Source of the DNA: SAR92 clade bacterium H231
Lineage (GTDB): Bacteria; Pseudomonadota; Gammaproteobacteria; Pseudomonadales; Porticoccaceae
DNA length: 64,000 nt
Reading direction: 5' to 3'
NCBI GenBank assembly: GCA_025153775.1
Contig: JAOALC010000003.1
Span: forward strand, 124,001 to 188,000
The notes under the pieces: generated by a model
Databases searched by the model: none
The model's input: only the letters and a program-made list of their open reading frames with translations
What the model was told of the DNA's origin: nothing
Translations under genes and position numbers: made by a program
Shown: piece after piece, positions 1 through 7,071 of the stretch
How positions within the stretch are numbered: position 1 is the first letter of the stretch
Layout: each line of letters opens with the position of its first letter

Positions 1-2
1 GC

Positions 3-359
3 ATAGGTATCAATGTTTCAATGCCGTCACAGGCTGCGGCGGCAATCGATCAGGACTGGACAGATATTAACAGTCAATTGGCCCAGCCTATTTCTAGAAA
101 TCGCTTAGCAGCGGCCCTGATCAGTCATATTCTGTGCCTGCTGGACAGCTTTCAGGCTAGTGGCTTTGGGCCCTACAGAGACGAATGGCAGTCGGCAGAT
201 GCATTTGCTGGGCAACTGGCGACAGTCACCACAGTTCGTGATGCTATCAGTGGCACTGTGGTTGGTGTGGACAGTGGGGGAGCTCTGGAAATGAAACTTG
301 CCAGTGGTGAGATACAGAGATTTATCGGTGGCGAACTCAGTTTGAGGTTGGCAAAGTGA
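3..359 (+). CDS. birA: Biotin--protein ligase BirA, C-terminal fragment (partial)
   Basis: C-terminal part of biotin protein ligase, which adenylates biotin and attaches it to the acceptor lysine of the acetyl-CoA carboxylase carrier subunit. The frame is already open at the window edge. Its first codons read IGINVS, matching the conserved GIGINV segment of the catalytic domain, so the ATG at 21 is internal. The last 50 or so residues (SGTVVGVDSGGALEM to GGELSLR) fit the small SH3-like C-terminal domain, which ends in GE(V/L)SLR. The TGA stop overlaps the GTG start of coaX by four bases, so the two are probably co-translated. The N-terminal half lies outside the window, so I cannot tell whether a DNA-binding repressor domain is present. 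Confidence 0.85.
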   Translation: MGINVSMPSQAAAAIDQDWTDINSQLAQPISRNRLAAALISHILCLLDSFQASGFGPYRDEWQSADAFAGQLATVTTVRDAISGTVVGVDSGGALEMKLASGEIQRFIGGELSLRLAK

Positions 360-1177
360 TTTTAGATATAGATGCGGGTAACAGTTTTGTTAAATGGCGA
401 ATTAAAGATGGCTCTGTGGATATAGCTGAGGGCTCTCAAGTTATAGCTGAAGGCTCTCAATGTATAACTGACGGCCCCAAAGTTATAGCTGAAGGCTGTC
501 AAGTTATAGCTGAAGGCTCTGAGGCTACCGGGCAGGTTGTAAAGGCCGGTCTAAACCTAGGAAACACCCAGCGTCTGACCCAGGCTCGAATAGCCTCAGT
601 TGCAGATCCGGCTGTAACTGAGACAGTCCGAGATCAGATGCAGCGACAATTTAATCTAGAGCTGCAAATAGCCAGAGTATCACCCCTTGTTGCCGGAGTT
701 AGCTGTGGCTACAACGAGCCAGAGACCCTGGGCATTGATCGCTGGCTGGCTGCCGTTGCCGCCTACCAGAGAAATGCCGGCGCTGTGCTGGTTGTTGATG
801 CCGGAAGCGCCATCACTATAGATCTGGTGGGTCCCCAGGGGCAGCATCTGGGAGGCTATATCTCTCCGGGCCTCAGGCTAATGCGTGAAGCCCTGTGGCA
901 GGGCACTGATAGGGTTCAGGTGGATGAGGTGGAACCCTTAAATATGCTGGTTCCAGGGGCCAGCACCCAGGATGCAGTCAACCGAGGCTGCTTGCTTGCG
1001 GCAGTGGCCACTATAGAGAAATTGGCCAGCCAATATCCGGCCTCCATTGTAATAACCGGCGGCGATGGGCCCGTTATAGCCTCGGCTCTCTCACTGGCGG
1101 CAGACCATGTGCCGGGTTTGGTGCTGGATGGTTTAGCTATAGCCGGAGTAGAATTTACTCAGACCTTAATTTCCTAG
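356..1177 (+). CDS. coaX: Type III pantothenate kinase
   Basis: Phosphorylates pantothenate with ATP, the first step of coenzyme A synthesis in the cytosol. Acetate-and-sugar-kinase-like (ASKHA) fold motifs are visible: DIDAGNS near the N terminus (phosphate loop), TLGIDRW, VVDAGSAITIDLV, GGYISPGLRLM and ITGGDG near the end. The GTG start overlaps the birA stop (GTGA), and the start MILDIDAGNSFVKWR matches the family N terminus. At 273 residues it is about 20-25 longer than the usual 240-258. The excess is five tandem copies of a seven-residue unit (IAEGSQV-like, residues about 23-57) between the first beta-strand and the next conserved part. Pairing of birA with coaX is common in gammaproteobacteria that lack CoaA. 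Confidence 0.93.
   Translation: MILDIDAGNSFVKWRIKDGSVDIAEGSQVIAEGSQCITDGPKVIAEGCQVIAEGSEATGQVVKAGLNLGNTQRLTQARIASVADPAVTETVRDQMQRQFNLELQIARVSPLVAGVSCGYNEPETLGIDRWLAAVAAYQRNAGAVLVVDAGSAITIDLVGPQGQHLGGYISPGLRLMREALWQGTDRVQVDEVEPLNMLVPGASTQDAVNRGCLLAAVATIEKLASQYPASIVITGGDGPVIASALSLAADHVPGLVLDGLAIAGVEFTQTLIS
422..526 (+). repeat. Five tandem 21-base repeats inside coaX
   Basis: Five adjacent units of 21 bases start at 422, 443, 464, 485 and 506. Each begins ATAGCTGA, or ATAACTGA in the third unit, and encodes IAEGSQV, IAEGSQC, ITDGPKV, IAEGCQV and IAEGSEA. The period is a multiple of three, so the frame is kept. Unit three is the most diverged, which suggests the array is not brand new. The preceding KDGSV may be a decayed partial unit. 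Confidence 0.9.
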
Positions 1178-1293
1178 GGCCACTGAGCCAGGGCTATTTG
1201 CGGTCTTAGGCTGATCCTTAGGCCCTGATTTTCCTCAGCTAAGCCTATTAGGCGATAATCCCGTAAAAAAATTGAAAGAACCCCCAGATAAGG

Positions 1294-1322
1294 TTGCTAA
1301 TAGTCTCTAGTTTCACTAAAAT
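1294..1322 (+). promoter_or_regulatory. Candidate sigma70 promoter of the tRNA-tuf operon
   Basis: TTGCTA (1294-1299), 17-base spacer, TAAAAT (1317-1322), followed by the GC-rich CGCGCACCG. It sits 20 bases before tRNA-Thr(UGU). The GC-rich discriminator resembles that of other stable-RNA and ribosomal promoters in the window. Confidence 0.6.
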
Positions 1323-1342
1323 CGCGCACCGTTTGTAGAGAT

Positions 1343-1418
1343 GCTGGCGTAGCTCAGTTGGTAGAGCAGCTGACTTGTAATCAGCCGGTCGGGGGTTCGA
1401 CTCCTCTCGCCAGCTCCA
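1343..1418 (+). tRNA. tRNA-Thr (anticodon UGU)
   Basis: A 76-base cloverleaf. The acceptor stem GCTGGCG pairs with CGCCAGC, the D arm contains AGCTCAGTTGGTAGAGC, the anticodon stem GCTGA/TCAGC closes loop CTTGTAA with anticodon TGT, the T arm contains GGTTCGACTC, and the CCA end is encoded. It is first in a Thr-Tyr-Gly-Thr-tuf cluster like thrU-tyrU-glyT-thrT-tufB of E. coli. Confidence 0.97.
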
Positions 1419-1498
1419 ATTTTGGGTGAACTTGCTGATTTTATTGGCTTTTATAGGCAATAACAAAGTTCGACAAGATTTAAACGGAACAATGTGTA

Positions 1499-1582
1499 GG
1501 CGGGATTCCCGAGCGGCCAAAGGGATCAGACTGTAAATCTGACGCGAAAGCTTCGGTGGTTCGAATCCACCTCCCGCCACCA
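1499..1582 (+). tRNA. tRNA-Tyr (anticodon GUA)
   Basis: An 84-base class II tRNA with a long variable arm (CGCGAAAGCTTCG). The acceptor stem GGCGGGA pairs with TCCCGCC, the anticodon loop contains CTGTAAA with anticodon GTA, the T loop contains GGTTCGAATCC, and CCA is encoded. Its last 19 bases are repeated downstream at 1731-1749 as part of a longer direct repeat. Confidence 0.97.
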
Positions 1583-1632
1583 AGTTTGAAAAAGGTGCGT
1601 TTAGTACCTTAAGTGGGAAGTAGTAAGCAATG
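1564..1632 (+). repeat. Direct repeat copy 1: 3' end of tRNA-Tyr plus 50 downstream bases
   Basis: This 69-base segment starts 19 bases inside the tRNA-Tyr 3' end and runs 50 bases past the CCA. It recurs at 1731-1799 with three single-base differences, all in the last 12 bases. The offset between copies is 167 bases. Confidence 0.92.
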
Positions 1633-1635
1633 TGG

Positions 1636-1726
1636 AGGTGGAGAAGAGCCACCTTGGTTCGACAAACAGCTTTAGCTGTTTGATCGTCACGCAAGTGACG
1701 ACCCGGAGGGTGAGGCTTGTAAAGCC
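1636..1726 (+). ncRNA. Possible structured spacer RNA: four small hairpins between the repeat copies
   Basis: Four hairpins follow one another. AGGTGG/CCACCT spans 1636-1654. AAACAGCT/AGCTGTTT with a two-base loop spans 1664-1681. TCGTCAC/GTGACGA on a GCAA tetraloop spans 1684-1701. GGCTT/AAGCC spans 1714-1726. No open reading frame of note is present. It lies in the transcribed spacer between tRNA-Tyr and tRNA-Gly, so it would be released during tRNA processing. Function is unknown; it may only be a processing spacer. Confidence 0.4.
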
Positions 1727-1730
1727 GAAT

Positions 1731-1799
1731 AATCCACCTCCCGCCACCAAGTTTGAAAAAGGTGCGTTTAGTACCTTAAGTGGGAAGCAGTAGGTAATG
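1731..1799 (+). repeat. Direct repeat copy 2: orphan tRNA-Tyr 3' end plus downstream bases
   Basis: Second copy of the 69-base repeat. It contains the last 19 bases of tRNA-Tyr (half T arm, acceptor strand, CCA) without the rest of a tRNA, so it cannot fold as a tRNA alone. After 1799 the similarity to the first unit stops. Confidence 0.92.
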
Positions 1800-1846
1800 C
1801 TGCTTAGGGTACTGTTGGACAGGCGCTGTATAAGAGGGATTGTTTA

Positions 1847-1920
<74 letters not shown>

Positions 1921-1948
1921 AGTAAGACAGGTTGTATAAGAGGTTTGT

Positions 1949-2024
<76 letters not shown>

Positions 2025-2146
2025 AATTTTTGAGGGAGGGCGTTGGTTCTCTCTCTGTAATAAGAAGTAGTAGTGTTTAATTAGTTTAAAGTTCAGGGCA
2101 TTAGAGAGTTAATAGCCCGCTAATGTCCCGTTTAGGAGATGCTGAG

Positions 2147-3370
2147 ATGGCAAAAGAAAAGTTTGAAAGAAATAAGCCGCATGTGAACGTAGGCACCATT
2201 GGTCACGTTGACCATGGTAAAACTACTTTGACCGCTGCGATGACTCGCGTATGTGCAGAAGTGTACGGTGGCGAGATGAAAGCGTTTGATCAGATTGATA
2301 ACGCTCCTGAAGAGCGCGAGCGCGGCATCACGATTTCAACGGCTCACGTTGAGTACGATTCGCCGATTCGTCACTACGCCCACGTAGACTGCCCAGGTCA
2401 CGCTGACTATGTTAAAAACATGATCACCGGTGCTGCGCAGATGGACGGAGCTATCTTGGTATGTGGCGCGACTGATGGCCCAATGCCCCAGACTCGCGAG
2501 CACATCCTGCTGTCACGTCAGGTAGGTGTACCCTATGTTCTAGTATTCCTAAACAAAGCCGACCTGCTTGCAGAAGACTGTGGAGGCGTTGATTCAGAAG
2601 AATACGCCGAGATGCTTGAGCTAGTAGAGATGGAGCTGCGCGAGCTGCTCGATACCTACGAGTTCCCAGGCGACGACACACCTATTATTGTAGGTTCAGC
2701 GTTGATGGCTCTGGAAGGCAGAGACGACAACGAGCTGGGCACTACAGCGGTTAAGAAGCTGGTAGAAGCTCTGGATACTTATATCCCTGAGCCAGTCCGC
2801 GCAATTGACCAGCCGTTCCTGATGCCAATTGAAGATGTATTCTCCATCGCTGGTCGCGGTACTGTTGTAACCGGTCGAGTAGAGCGTGGCATTATCAAGG
2901 TAGGCGAAGAGATTGAAGTGATTGGTATCACTGATACTGCAAAGACTACCTGTACAGGTGTCGAGATGTTCCGCAAGCTGCTTGACGAAGGTCGTGCGGG
3001 CGAGAACTGCGGTATTCTGTTGCGTGGTACCAAGCGTGAAGAAGTACAGCGTGGTCAGGTACTGGCCCATGTGGGTACAGTTAAGCCGCACACCAAGTTC
3101 ACCTCAGAAGTGTATGTATTGTCGAAAGATGAAGGTGGTCGTCACACGCCATTCTTTAAAGGCTATCGTCCACAGTTCTACTTCCGTACTACAGACGTAA
3201 CCGGTGCCTGTGAATTGCCTGAGGGAACAGAGATGGTAATGCCAGGTGACAACGTTCAGATGGAAGTGACTTTGATTCATCCGATTGCGATGGAAGAAGG
3301 TCTGCGCTTTGCGATCCGTGAAGGCGGTCGTACTGTAGGCGCTGGTGTTGTAGCAAAGATTATCGAATAA
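2147..3370 (+). CDS. tuf: Elongation factor Tu, first copy
   Basis: GTPase that brings aminoacyl-tRNA to the ribosome. G motifs are GHVDHGKT (about residue 19), DCPGHADY (about 81) and NKAD (about 136); domains 2 and 3 follow ([29 protein letters not shown]). The chosen ATG has AGGAG eight bases upstream and gives [10 protein letters not shown], the family N terminus; an in-frame ATG at 2123 would add eight foreign residues. At 407 residues it carries an insertion after NKAD ([17 protein letters not shown]) compared with 394-397 in E. coli or Pseudomonas. The protein is identical to the second copy at 21389, with only about a dozen silent base differences. Its place after the tRNA cluster matches E. 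coli tufB. Confidence 0.98.
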   Translation: MAKEKFERNKPHVNVGTIGHVDHGKTTLTAAMTRVCAEVYGGEMKAFDQIDNAPEERERGITISTAHVEYDSPIRHYAHVDCPGHADYVKNMITGAAQMDGAILVCGATDGPMPQTREHILLSRQVGVPYVLVFLNKADLLAEDCGGVDSEEYAEMLELVEMELRELLDTYEFPGDDTPIIVGSALMALEGRDDNELGTTAVKKLVEALDTYIPEPVRAIDQPFLMPIEDVFSIAGRGTVVTGRVERGIIKVGEEIEVIGITDTAKTTCTGVEMFRKLLDEGRAGENCGILLRGTKREEVQRGQVLAHVGTVKPHTKFTSEVYVLSKDEGGRHTPFFKGYRPQFYFRTTDVTGACELPEGTEMVMPGDNVQMEVTLIHPIAMEEGLRFAIREGGRTVGAGVVAKIIE

Positions 3371-3394
3371 GAGCTGCACAGAGTCTGAAGCGCA

Positions 3395-3422
3395 AAGCCG
3401 AGGCATCTTGATGTCTCGGCTT
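3395..3422 (+). terminator. Stem-loop after tuf (weak terminator or processing site)
   Basis: A 12-pair stem (AAGCCGAGGCAT with ATGTCTCGGCTT, one G-U pair) on a CTTG loop, between tuf and tRNA-Trp. No T run follows, so it probably acts as a processing or partial-termination site rather than a full terminator. Confidence 0.5.
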
Positions 3423-3456
3423 AGCTGTCAGATAGGGAAAGTAATAAGTTATCTGT

Positions 3457-3532
3457 AGGCCAGTAGTTCAATTGGTAGAGCACCGGTCTCCAAAACCGGC
3501 TGTTGGGGGTTCGAGTCCCTCCTGGCCTGCCA
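3457..3532 (+). tRNA. tRNA-Trp (anticodon CCA)
   Basis: A 76-base cloverleaf. The acceptor stem AGGCCAG pairs with CTGGCCT, the anticodon stem CCGGT/ACCGG closes loop CTCCAAA with anticodon CCA, the T arm contains GGTTCGAGTCC, and CCA is encoded. It sits between tuf and secE, a common gammaproteobacterial position. Confidence 0.97.
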
Positions 3533-3554
3533 CTTACAAGTTTGGGAAATATCC

Positions 3555-3923
3555 ATGAGTGCTGTTGCAGAAGAAAAGCAATTTCGTCTTGACTGGCTAA
3601 AGTGGCTGGTTGTGCTGCTAATAGTGGGTGGGGCTATCTACGCCAACTGGTATTTTTCAGCGGAGTCAGTGCTCTATAGAGTGCTGGGTCTTGTCGCTGC
3701 TGCTGGTCTTGCAGCTTTGATCGCAGCCCAGACAGCCAAGGGTAAAACAGTGATTGAGTTGTCTGTCGGTGCGCGCACTGAGTGGCGCAAGGTTGTATGG
3801 CCAACCAAACAGGAGCGCAACCAGACAACATTGATTGTGGTTGCGGTTATTTTATTGATGGCGCTGATTCTGTGGGGCATTGATTCCCTGCTGAGTTGGA
3901 TTGCCTCTATGATAATGGGTTAG
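3555..3923 (+). CDS. secE: Protein translocase subunit SecE
   Basis: Essential clamp subunit of the SecYEG channel in the inner membrane. The 122 residues contain three hydrophobic segments (about 16-35, 42-58 and 93-120), as in the three-helix enterobacterial form. Before the last helix is the amphipathic ARTEWRKVVWPTKQE stretch, the conserved SecE signature. It starts 22 bases after tRNA-Trp and its stop overlaps the ribosome binding site of nusG. The partner secY is in the spc operon at 32030. Confidence 0.96.
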   Translation: MSAVAEEKQFRLDWLKWLVVLLIVGGAIYANWYFSAESVLYRVLGLVAAAGLAALIAAQTAKGKTVIELSVGARTEWRKVVWPTKQERNQTTLIVVAVILLMALILWGIDSLLSWIASMIMG

Positions 3924-3932
3924 GAGAAGGGC

Positions 3933-4466
3933 ATGTCGATGCGTTGGTATGTGGTACATGCTTACTCGGGATACGAGAAAAAGGTTGCTCTGGCAATCCA
4001 GGATCGTGCGCAGATGCACGGTCTGGAAGATCGCTTTGGCGAGATATTAGTTCCCACTGAAGAAGTTGTTGAAATGAAATCTGGGCAGAAGCGTACCAGC
4101 GAGCGTATGTTCTTCCCGGGTTATGTTTTGGTACAGATGGATCTGGGTGATGATACTTGGCACCTAATCAAAGAGACACCTCGAGTAATGGGCTTTATCG
4201 GTGGCAAGGCAGACAAGCCTGCTCCGATCACTGATAAAGAAGCGGATTTGATTCTGCAGCGAGTCCATGACTCAGAGGAGGCGCCGCGTCCCAAGACCAT
4301 GTTTGAGCCAGGTGAAATGGTTCGGGTTACCGATGGTCCATTTAATGATTTCAACGGCACAGTTGAAGAAGTTAATTATGAGAAGAGCCGACTGCGAGTG
4401 GCTGTATCGATCTTTGGTCGATCAACGCCGGTTGAGCTTGAGTTTACCCAGGTAGAAAAAGCCTGA
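3933..4466 (+). CDS. nusG: Transcription termination/antitermination factor NusG
   Basis: Binds RNA polymerase and links it to Rho or to S10 and the leading ribosome. The NGN domain (about 1-115) starts [15 protein letters not shown] and includes [10 protein letters not shown]; the C-terminal KOW domain (about 125-177) contains [21 protein letters not shown]. Length (177) is typical. The ATG at 3933 has AGGAG six bases upstream and fits better than the ATG two codons later. It follows secE by nine bases, the usual secE-nusG pair. Confidence 0.97.
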   Translation: MSMRWYVVHAYSGYEKKVALAIQDRAQMHGLEDRFGEILVPTEEVVEMKSGQKRTSERMFFPGYVLVQMDLGDDTWHLIKETPRVMGFIGGKADKPAPITDKEADLILQRVHDSEEAPRPKTMFEPGEMVRVTDGPFNDFNGTVEEVNYEKSRLRVAVSIFGRSTPVELEFTQVEKA

Positions 4467-4593
4467 CAAAAATTTGGTAGGTCGGCAATTCCGCCGGTCT
4501 GTCGGGGAGCCATTGAAGGATTGAGCTGTTTGTTAGTAAATAACAAGCTGGCAATAATCTGGAGGCGATAATACCCATTAGTGGAGAAGAAAG

Positions 4594-5025
4594 ATGGCTA
4601 AGAAAGTATCAGCTTATATTAAGCTGCAAGTGCCTGCAGGTCAGGCCAACCCAAGTCCACCCGTAGGTCCAGCTCTGGGCCAGCACGGTGTGAATATCAT
4701 GGAATTTTGTAAAGGTTTTAACGCGCAGACTCAGGGTATTGAGCAGGGTGCTCCAGTACCAGTAGTGATTACTGTTTACGGTGACCGCAGCTTTACCTTT
4801 GATATGAAGACGCCACCAGCCTCTTATTTGCTGAAAAAAGCAGCAGGTTTGAAGAGCGGCTCTGGTCGTCCTAATACTGACAAAGTGGGCAGTGTGACTC
4901 GCGCCCAGTTAGAAGAAATCGTTAAAACTAAAGAACCAGATCTGACAGCCGCCGATATGGACGCTGCAGTTCGAACCATTGCCGGCTCAGCTCGGTCAAT
5001 GGGTATTGAAACGGAGGGCGTGTAA
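4594..5025 (+). CDS. rplK: 50S ribosomal protein L11
   Basis: Part of the GTPase-associated centre on 23S rRNA, needed for factor binding and for RelA activation. It starts [21 protein letters not shown] and keeps the proline-rich hinge and [18 protein letters not shown]; 143 residues, standard length. The 127-base gap from nusG would hold the L11 leader. The stop codon directly abuts the GTG start of rplA. In E. coli the pair is repressed by L1 binding to its mRNA. Confidence 0.98.
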   Translation: MAKKVSAYIKLQVPAGQANPSPPVGPALGQHGVNIMEFCKGFNAQTQGIEQGAPVPVVITVYGDRSFTFDMKTPPASYLLKKAAGLKSGSGRPNTDKVGSVTRAQLEEIVKTKEPDLTAADMDAAVRTIAGSARSMGIETEGV

Positions 5026-5721
5026 GTGGCCAAGTTATCGAAACGCCGTCGTGCGATCAATGAAAAAGTTGAAGAAGGTAAGCTGTATTCAGTGGCCGAA
5101 GCATTTGGTCTACTGAAAGAGCTGTCTGCTGTTAAATTTAATGAAACTGTGGATGTGGCGATTAACCTGGGTATTGACCCGCGTAAGTCTGACCAGATCG
5201 TTCGTGGTGCTACTACCCTGCCCAATGGCTCAGGCAAAGATGTTCGTGTCTGTGTATTTGCTCAGGGTGACGCAGCTGATGCAGCGAAAGCTGCAGGTGC
5301 TGAGCTGGTTGGTATGGACGAATTAGCGGAAGAAATCAAAGGCGGTATGATGGACTTTGATGTGGTTATCGCTGCTCCAGATGCTATGCGTGTAGTAGGT
5401 TTGTTGGGTAAGGTTCTCGGTCCTCGCGGCCTGATGCCTAACCCTAAATCTGGCACAGTGACTCCAGACGTTGCTACAGCAGTTAAAAACGCTAAAGCAG
5501 GTCAGGTTCGTTTCCGTGCTGACAAAAACGGCATAGTTCACGGCGGCATAGGTGTAATCACTTTTGAAGCAGCGGCACTACAGCAAAATCTTGAAGCGTT
5601 GATGGCTGACTTGGCGAAAGCTAAGCCCGCCTCTGCGAAGGGCGTCTATATCAAGAAGATCACTGTATCTTCTACTATGGGCCCAGGATTACTGATTGAT
5701 CAGGGCTCTCTGAGCGCCTAA
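5026..5721 (+). CDS. rplA: 50S ribosomal protein L1
   Basis: Forms the mobile L1 stalk near the E site and represses rplKA translation in E. coli. Start is GTG immediately after the rplK stop, giving [21 protein letters not shown], the family N terminus; 231 residues is normal. The segment [23 protein letters not shown] is the L1 signature. The zero spacing to rplK implies translational coupling. Confidence 0.98.
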   Translation: MAKLSKRRRAINEKVEEGKLYSVAEAFGLLKELSAVKFNETVDVAINLGIDPRKSDQIVRGATTLPNGSGKDVRVCVFAQGDAADAAKAAGAELVGMDELAEEIKGGMMDFDVVIAAPDAMRVVGLLGKVLGPRGLMPNPKSGTVTPDVATAVKNAKAGQVRFRADKNGIVHGGIGVITFEAAALQQNLEALMADLAKAKPASAKGVYIKKITVSSTMGPGLLIDQGSLSA

Positions 5722-5727
5722 TCAACC

Positions 5728-5743
5728 GGCAGCTCAGGCTGCC
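5728..5743 (+). terminator. Small stem-loop after rplA
   Basis: GGCAGC pairs with GCTGCC on a TCAG loop, seven bases after the rplA stop. No T run follows; it may slow polymerase or be a processing site ahead of the L10 leader. Confidence 0.35.
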
Positions 5744-5787
5744 AATAAAAGGCTTTGGGGTCCGAGCTGGCGGCAAAATGTCAGCTT

Positions 5788-5880
5788 GGGTCGTTAAAGA
5801 CCGTAGGTTCCCGAGAGGGGTTAATAATGAACAGTGGTGGTATTGCTGGAAGTTTCCTACGCAGGCGGTGAACCCGGTAC
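5788..5880 (+). promoter_or_regulatory. L10 leader, autoregulatory mRNA element for rplJL
   Basis: The rplA-rplJ gap of 241 bases contains GTCGTTAAAGACCGTAGG followed by TCCTACGCAGGCGGTGAACC. These closely match the paired arms of the L10 leader of E. coli and Pseudomonas, where the L10(L12)4 complex binds and represses translation of rplJL. The ribosome binding site of rplJ lies about 70 bases further on. The match is by recall of the family, without a covariance search. Confidence 0.8.
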
Positions 5881-5962
5881 AGAATTTTGAACTGGTAATT
5901 ATTCACCTAAGTGGTCGAAGTAGTTTTTCGACTGTAACTCAGGTAAATCGAGGAGATTTATC

Positions 5963-6493
5963 GTGGCATTGAATCTCGATGACAAGAAAGCAATTGTTGC
6001 TGAAGTAAACGAGACAGCCGCCCAGGCATTGAGCCTGGTGATCGCTGACGCCCGCGGCGTTGACGTAACCGATATGAATGCTCTGCGTGCCAAGGCTCGC
6101 GCTGAGAACGTGCAATTGCGCGTTGTCCGCAATACCTTAGCAAAGCGCGCATTCGCTGAAACTGACTACGCTTGCGTAGAAGAAGTTTTGGTCGGTCCGT
6201 CATTGTTCGCCTTCTCTATGGAAGACCCGGGTGCAGCAGCTCGTTTGTTCAAAGACTTCGCGAAAGAAAACGAAGAATTTGAAGTAAAGGCGCTGTCAGT
6301 CAGTGGTCAACTGCTAGGTAAAGAGCAATTGGACGTTCTTGCTACCCTGCCGACCCTTCATCAGGCTCTCGGTATGTTGGCTAGCGTTACATTGGCTCCG
6401 GTTACTAAGTTGGTACGTACTCTTAATGAGATCCCAACTAAGACAACCCGTGCAGTGGCTGCAGTTCGTGATGCAAAACAGGAAGCCGCGTAA
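5963..6493 (+). CDS. rplJ: 50S ribosomal protein L10
   Basis: Base of the ribosomal stalk; its C-terminal helix carries L7/L12 dimers. Start is GTG with GAGGAG upstream, giving MALNLDDKKAIVAEVNE; 176 residues against about 165 in E. coli. ARGVDVTDMNALRAKAR and VVRNTLAKRAF are conserved rRNA-binding segments. It is preceded by the autoregulatory leader and followed 39 bases later by rplL. Confidence 0.97.
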   Translation: MALNLDDKKAIVAEVNETAAQALSLVIADARGVDVTDMNALRAKARAENVQLRVVRNTLAKRAFAETDYACVEEVLVGPSLFAFSMEDPGAAARLFKDFAKENEEFEVKALSVSGQLLGKEQLDVLATLPTLHQALGMLASVTLAPVTKLVRTLNEIPTKTTRAVAAVRDAKQEAA

Positions 6494-6532
6494 GCGACTT
6501 CATGGTAAACAGATAAACTTAGGAGGCCCAAA

Positions 6533-6913
6533 ATGGCCCTATCAAACGAAGATATTTTGAATGCAATCGCTGAAATGAGCGTAATGGACGTTGTTGAATT
6601 AGTTAGCGCAATGGAAGAGAAGTTTGGCGTATCTGCAGCTGCTGCAGTTGCTGCTGCTCCTGCTGCTGCTGCCGCTGGTGGCGGTGAAGCTGCTGCCGAG
6701 AAGACTGAATTTGACGTTGTTCTGTCTGCAATTGGCGACAAGAAAGTAAATGTAATTAAAGCTGTTCGCGGCATCACCGGTCTTGGCCTGAAAGAAGCTA
6801 AAGACATGGTTGACGGAGCGCCTTCTACTATTAAAGAAGCTGCTTCTAAAGACGATGCTGAAGAAGCTAAGAAGCAATTGGAAGAAGCTGGCGCAACTGT
6901 CGAGCTCAAGTAA
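6533..6913 (+). CDS. rplL: 50S ribosomal protein L7/L12
   Basis: Multi-copy stalk protein that recruits translation GTPases. The N-terminal dimerisation helices (about 1-32) are followed by a flexible Ala-rich hinge (about 36-57) and a C-terminal factor-binding domain with [15 protein letters not shown]. It is 126 residues long. The start has AGGAGG nine bases upstream, a strong ribosome binding site that fits its four-copy stoichiometry. Confidence 0.98.
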   Translation: MALSNEDILNAIAEMSVMDVVELVSAMEEKFGVSAAAAVAAAPAAAAAGGGEAAAEKTEFDVVLSAIGDKKVNVIKAVRGITGLGLKEAKDMVDGAPSTIKEAASKDDAEEAKKQLEEAGATVELK

Positions 6914-6946
6914 GATCGATGTGCAAGCTGCCTGAATTTTCAGGCT

Positions 6947-6977
6947 GGGCTGAAGGGGTAAAACCCTTCGGCCCTTT
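6947..6977 (+). terminator. Attenuator-like hairpin between rplL and rpoB
   Basis: GGGCTGAAGGG pairs with CCCTTCGGCCC (11 pairs, one G-U) over a GTAAAA loop, followed by only TTTCC. A smaller GCCTGA/TCAGGC hairpin sits just upstream (6930-6945). The position matches the E. coli rplL-rpoB attenuator, which lets some polymerase through so that rpoBC is made at lower levels than the ribosomal proteins. Confidence 0.65.
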
Positions 6978-7071
6978 CCTGCTTGTAGGCATGGGAATTT
7001 ACAAGCAGAACGATTTTGAGAATGGACTCAAAGTTGTTAACTCCCAAATAAGATAATCCCGAGGAATACAG

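Noticed and set aside
1248..1694. 148-codon minus-strand frame over the tRNA cluster
   Set aside because: Contains ESNPRPADYKSAALPTELR-like and GGGFEPP-like strings, the well-known false proteins read from the antisense of tRNA genes. It lies over tRNA-Thr and tRNA-Tyr.
1564..1799. Attachment-site pair (attL/attR) of an integrated element at tRNA-Tyr
   Set aside because: The copies are only 167 bases apart with no integrase or cargo, and the repeat runs 50 bases past the tRNA end. An old scar remains possible, but a tyrT-like duplication explains it better.
2123..2146. Upstream in-frame ATG that would lengthen the first EF-Tu by eight residues
   Set aside because: The extra residues are absent from EF-Tu and from the identical second copy; AGGAG is placed for the ATG at 2147.
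4467..4593. Promoter and L1-binding leader ahead of rplK
   Set aside because: The spacer has a TTGTTA/TAACAA dyad and a small GGC-rich hairpin, but no pair of hexamers or L1-site match good enough to list.
5778..5972. 64-codon plus-strand frame in the rplA-rplJ gap
   Set aside because: It lies over the L10 leader RNA structure and the rplJ start, with no ribosome binding site and no recognisable protein.
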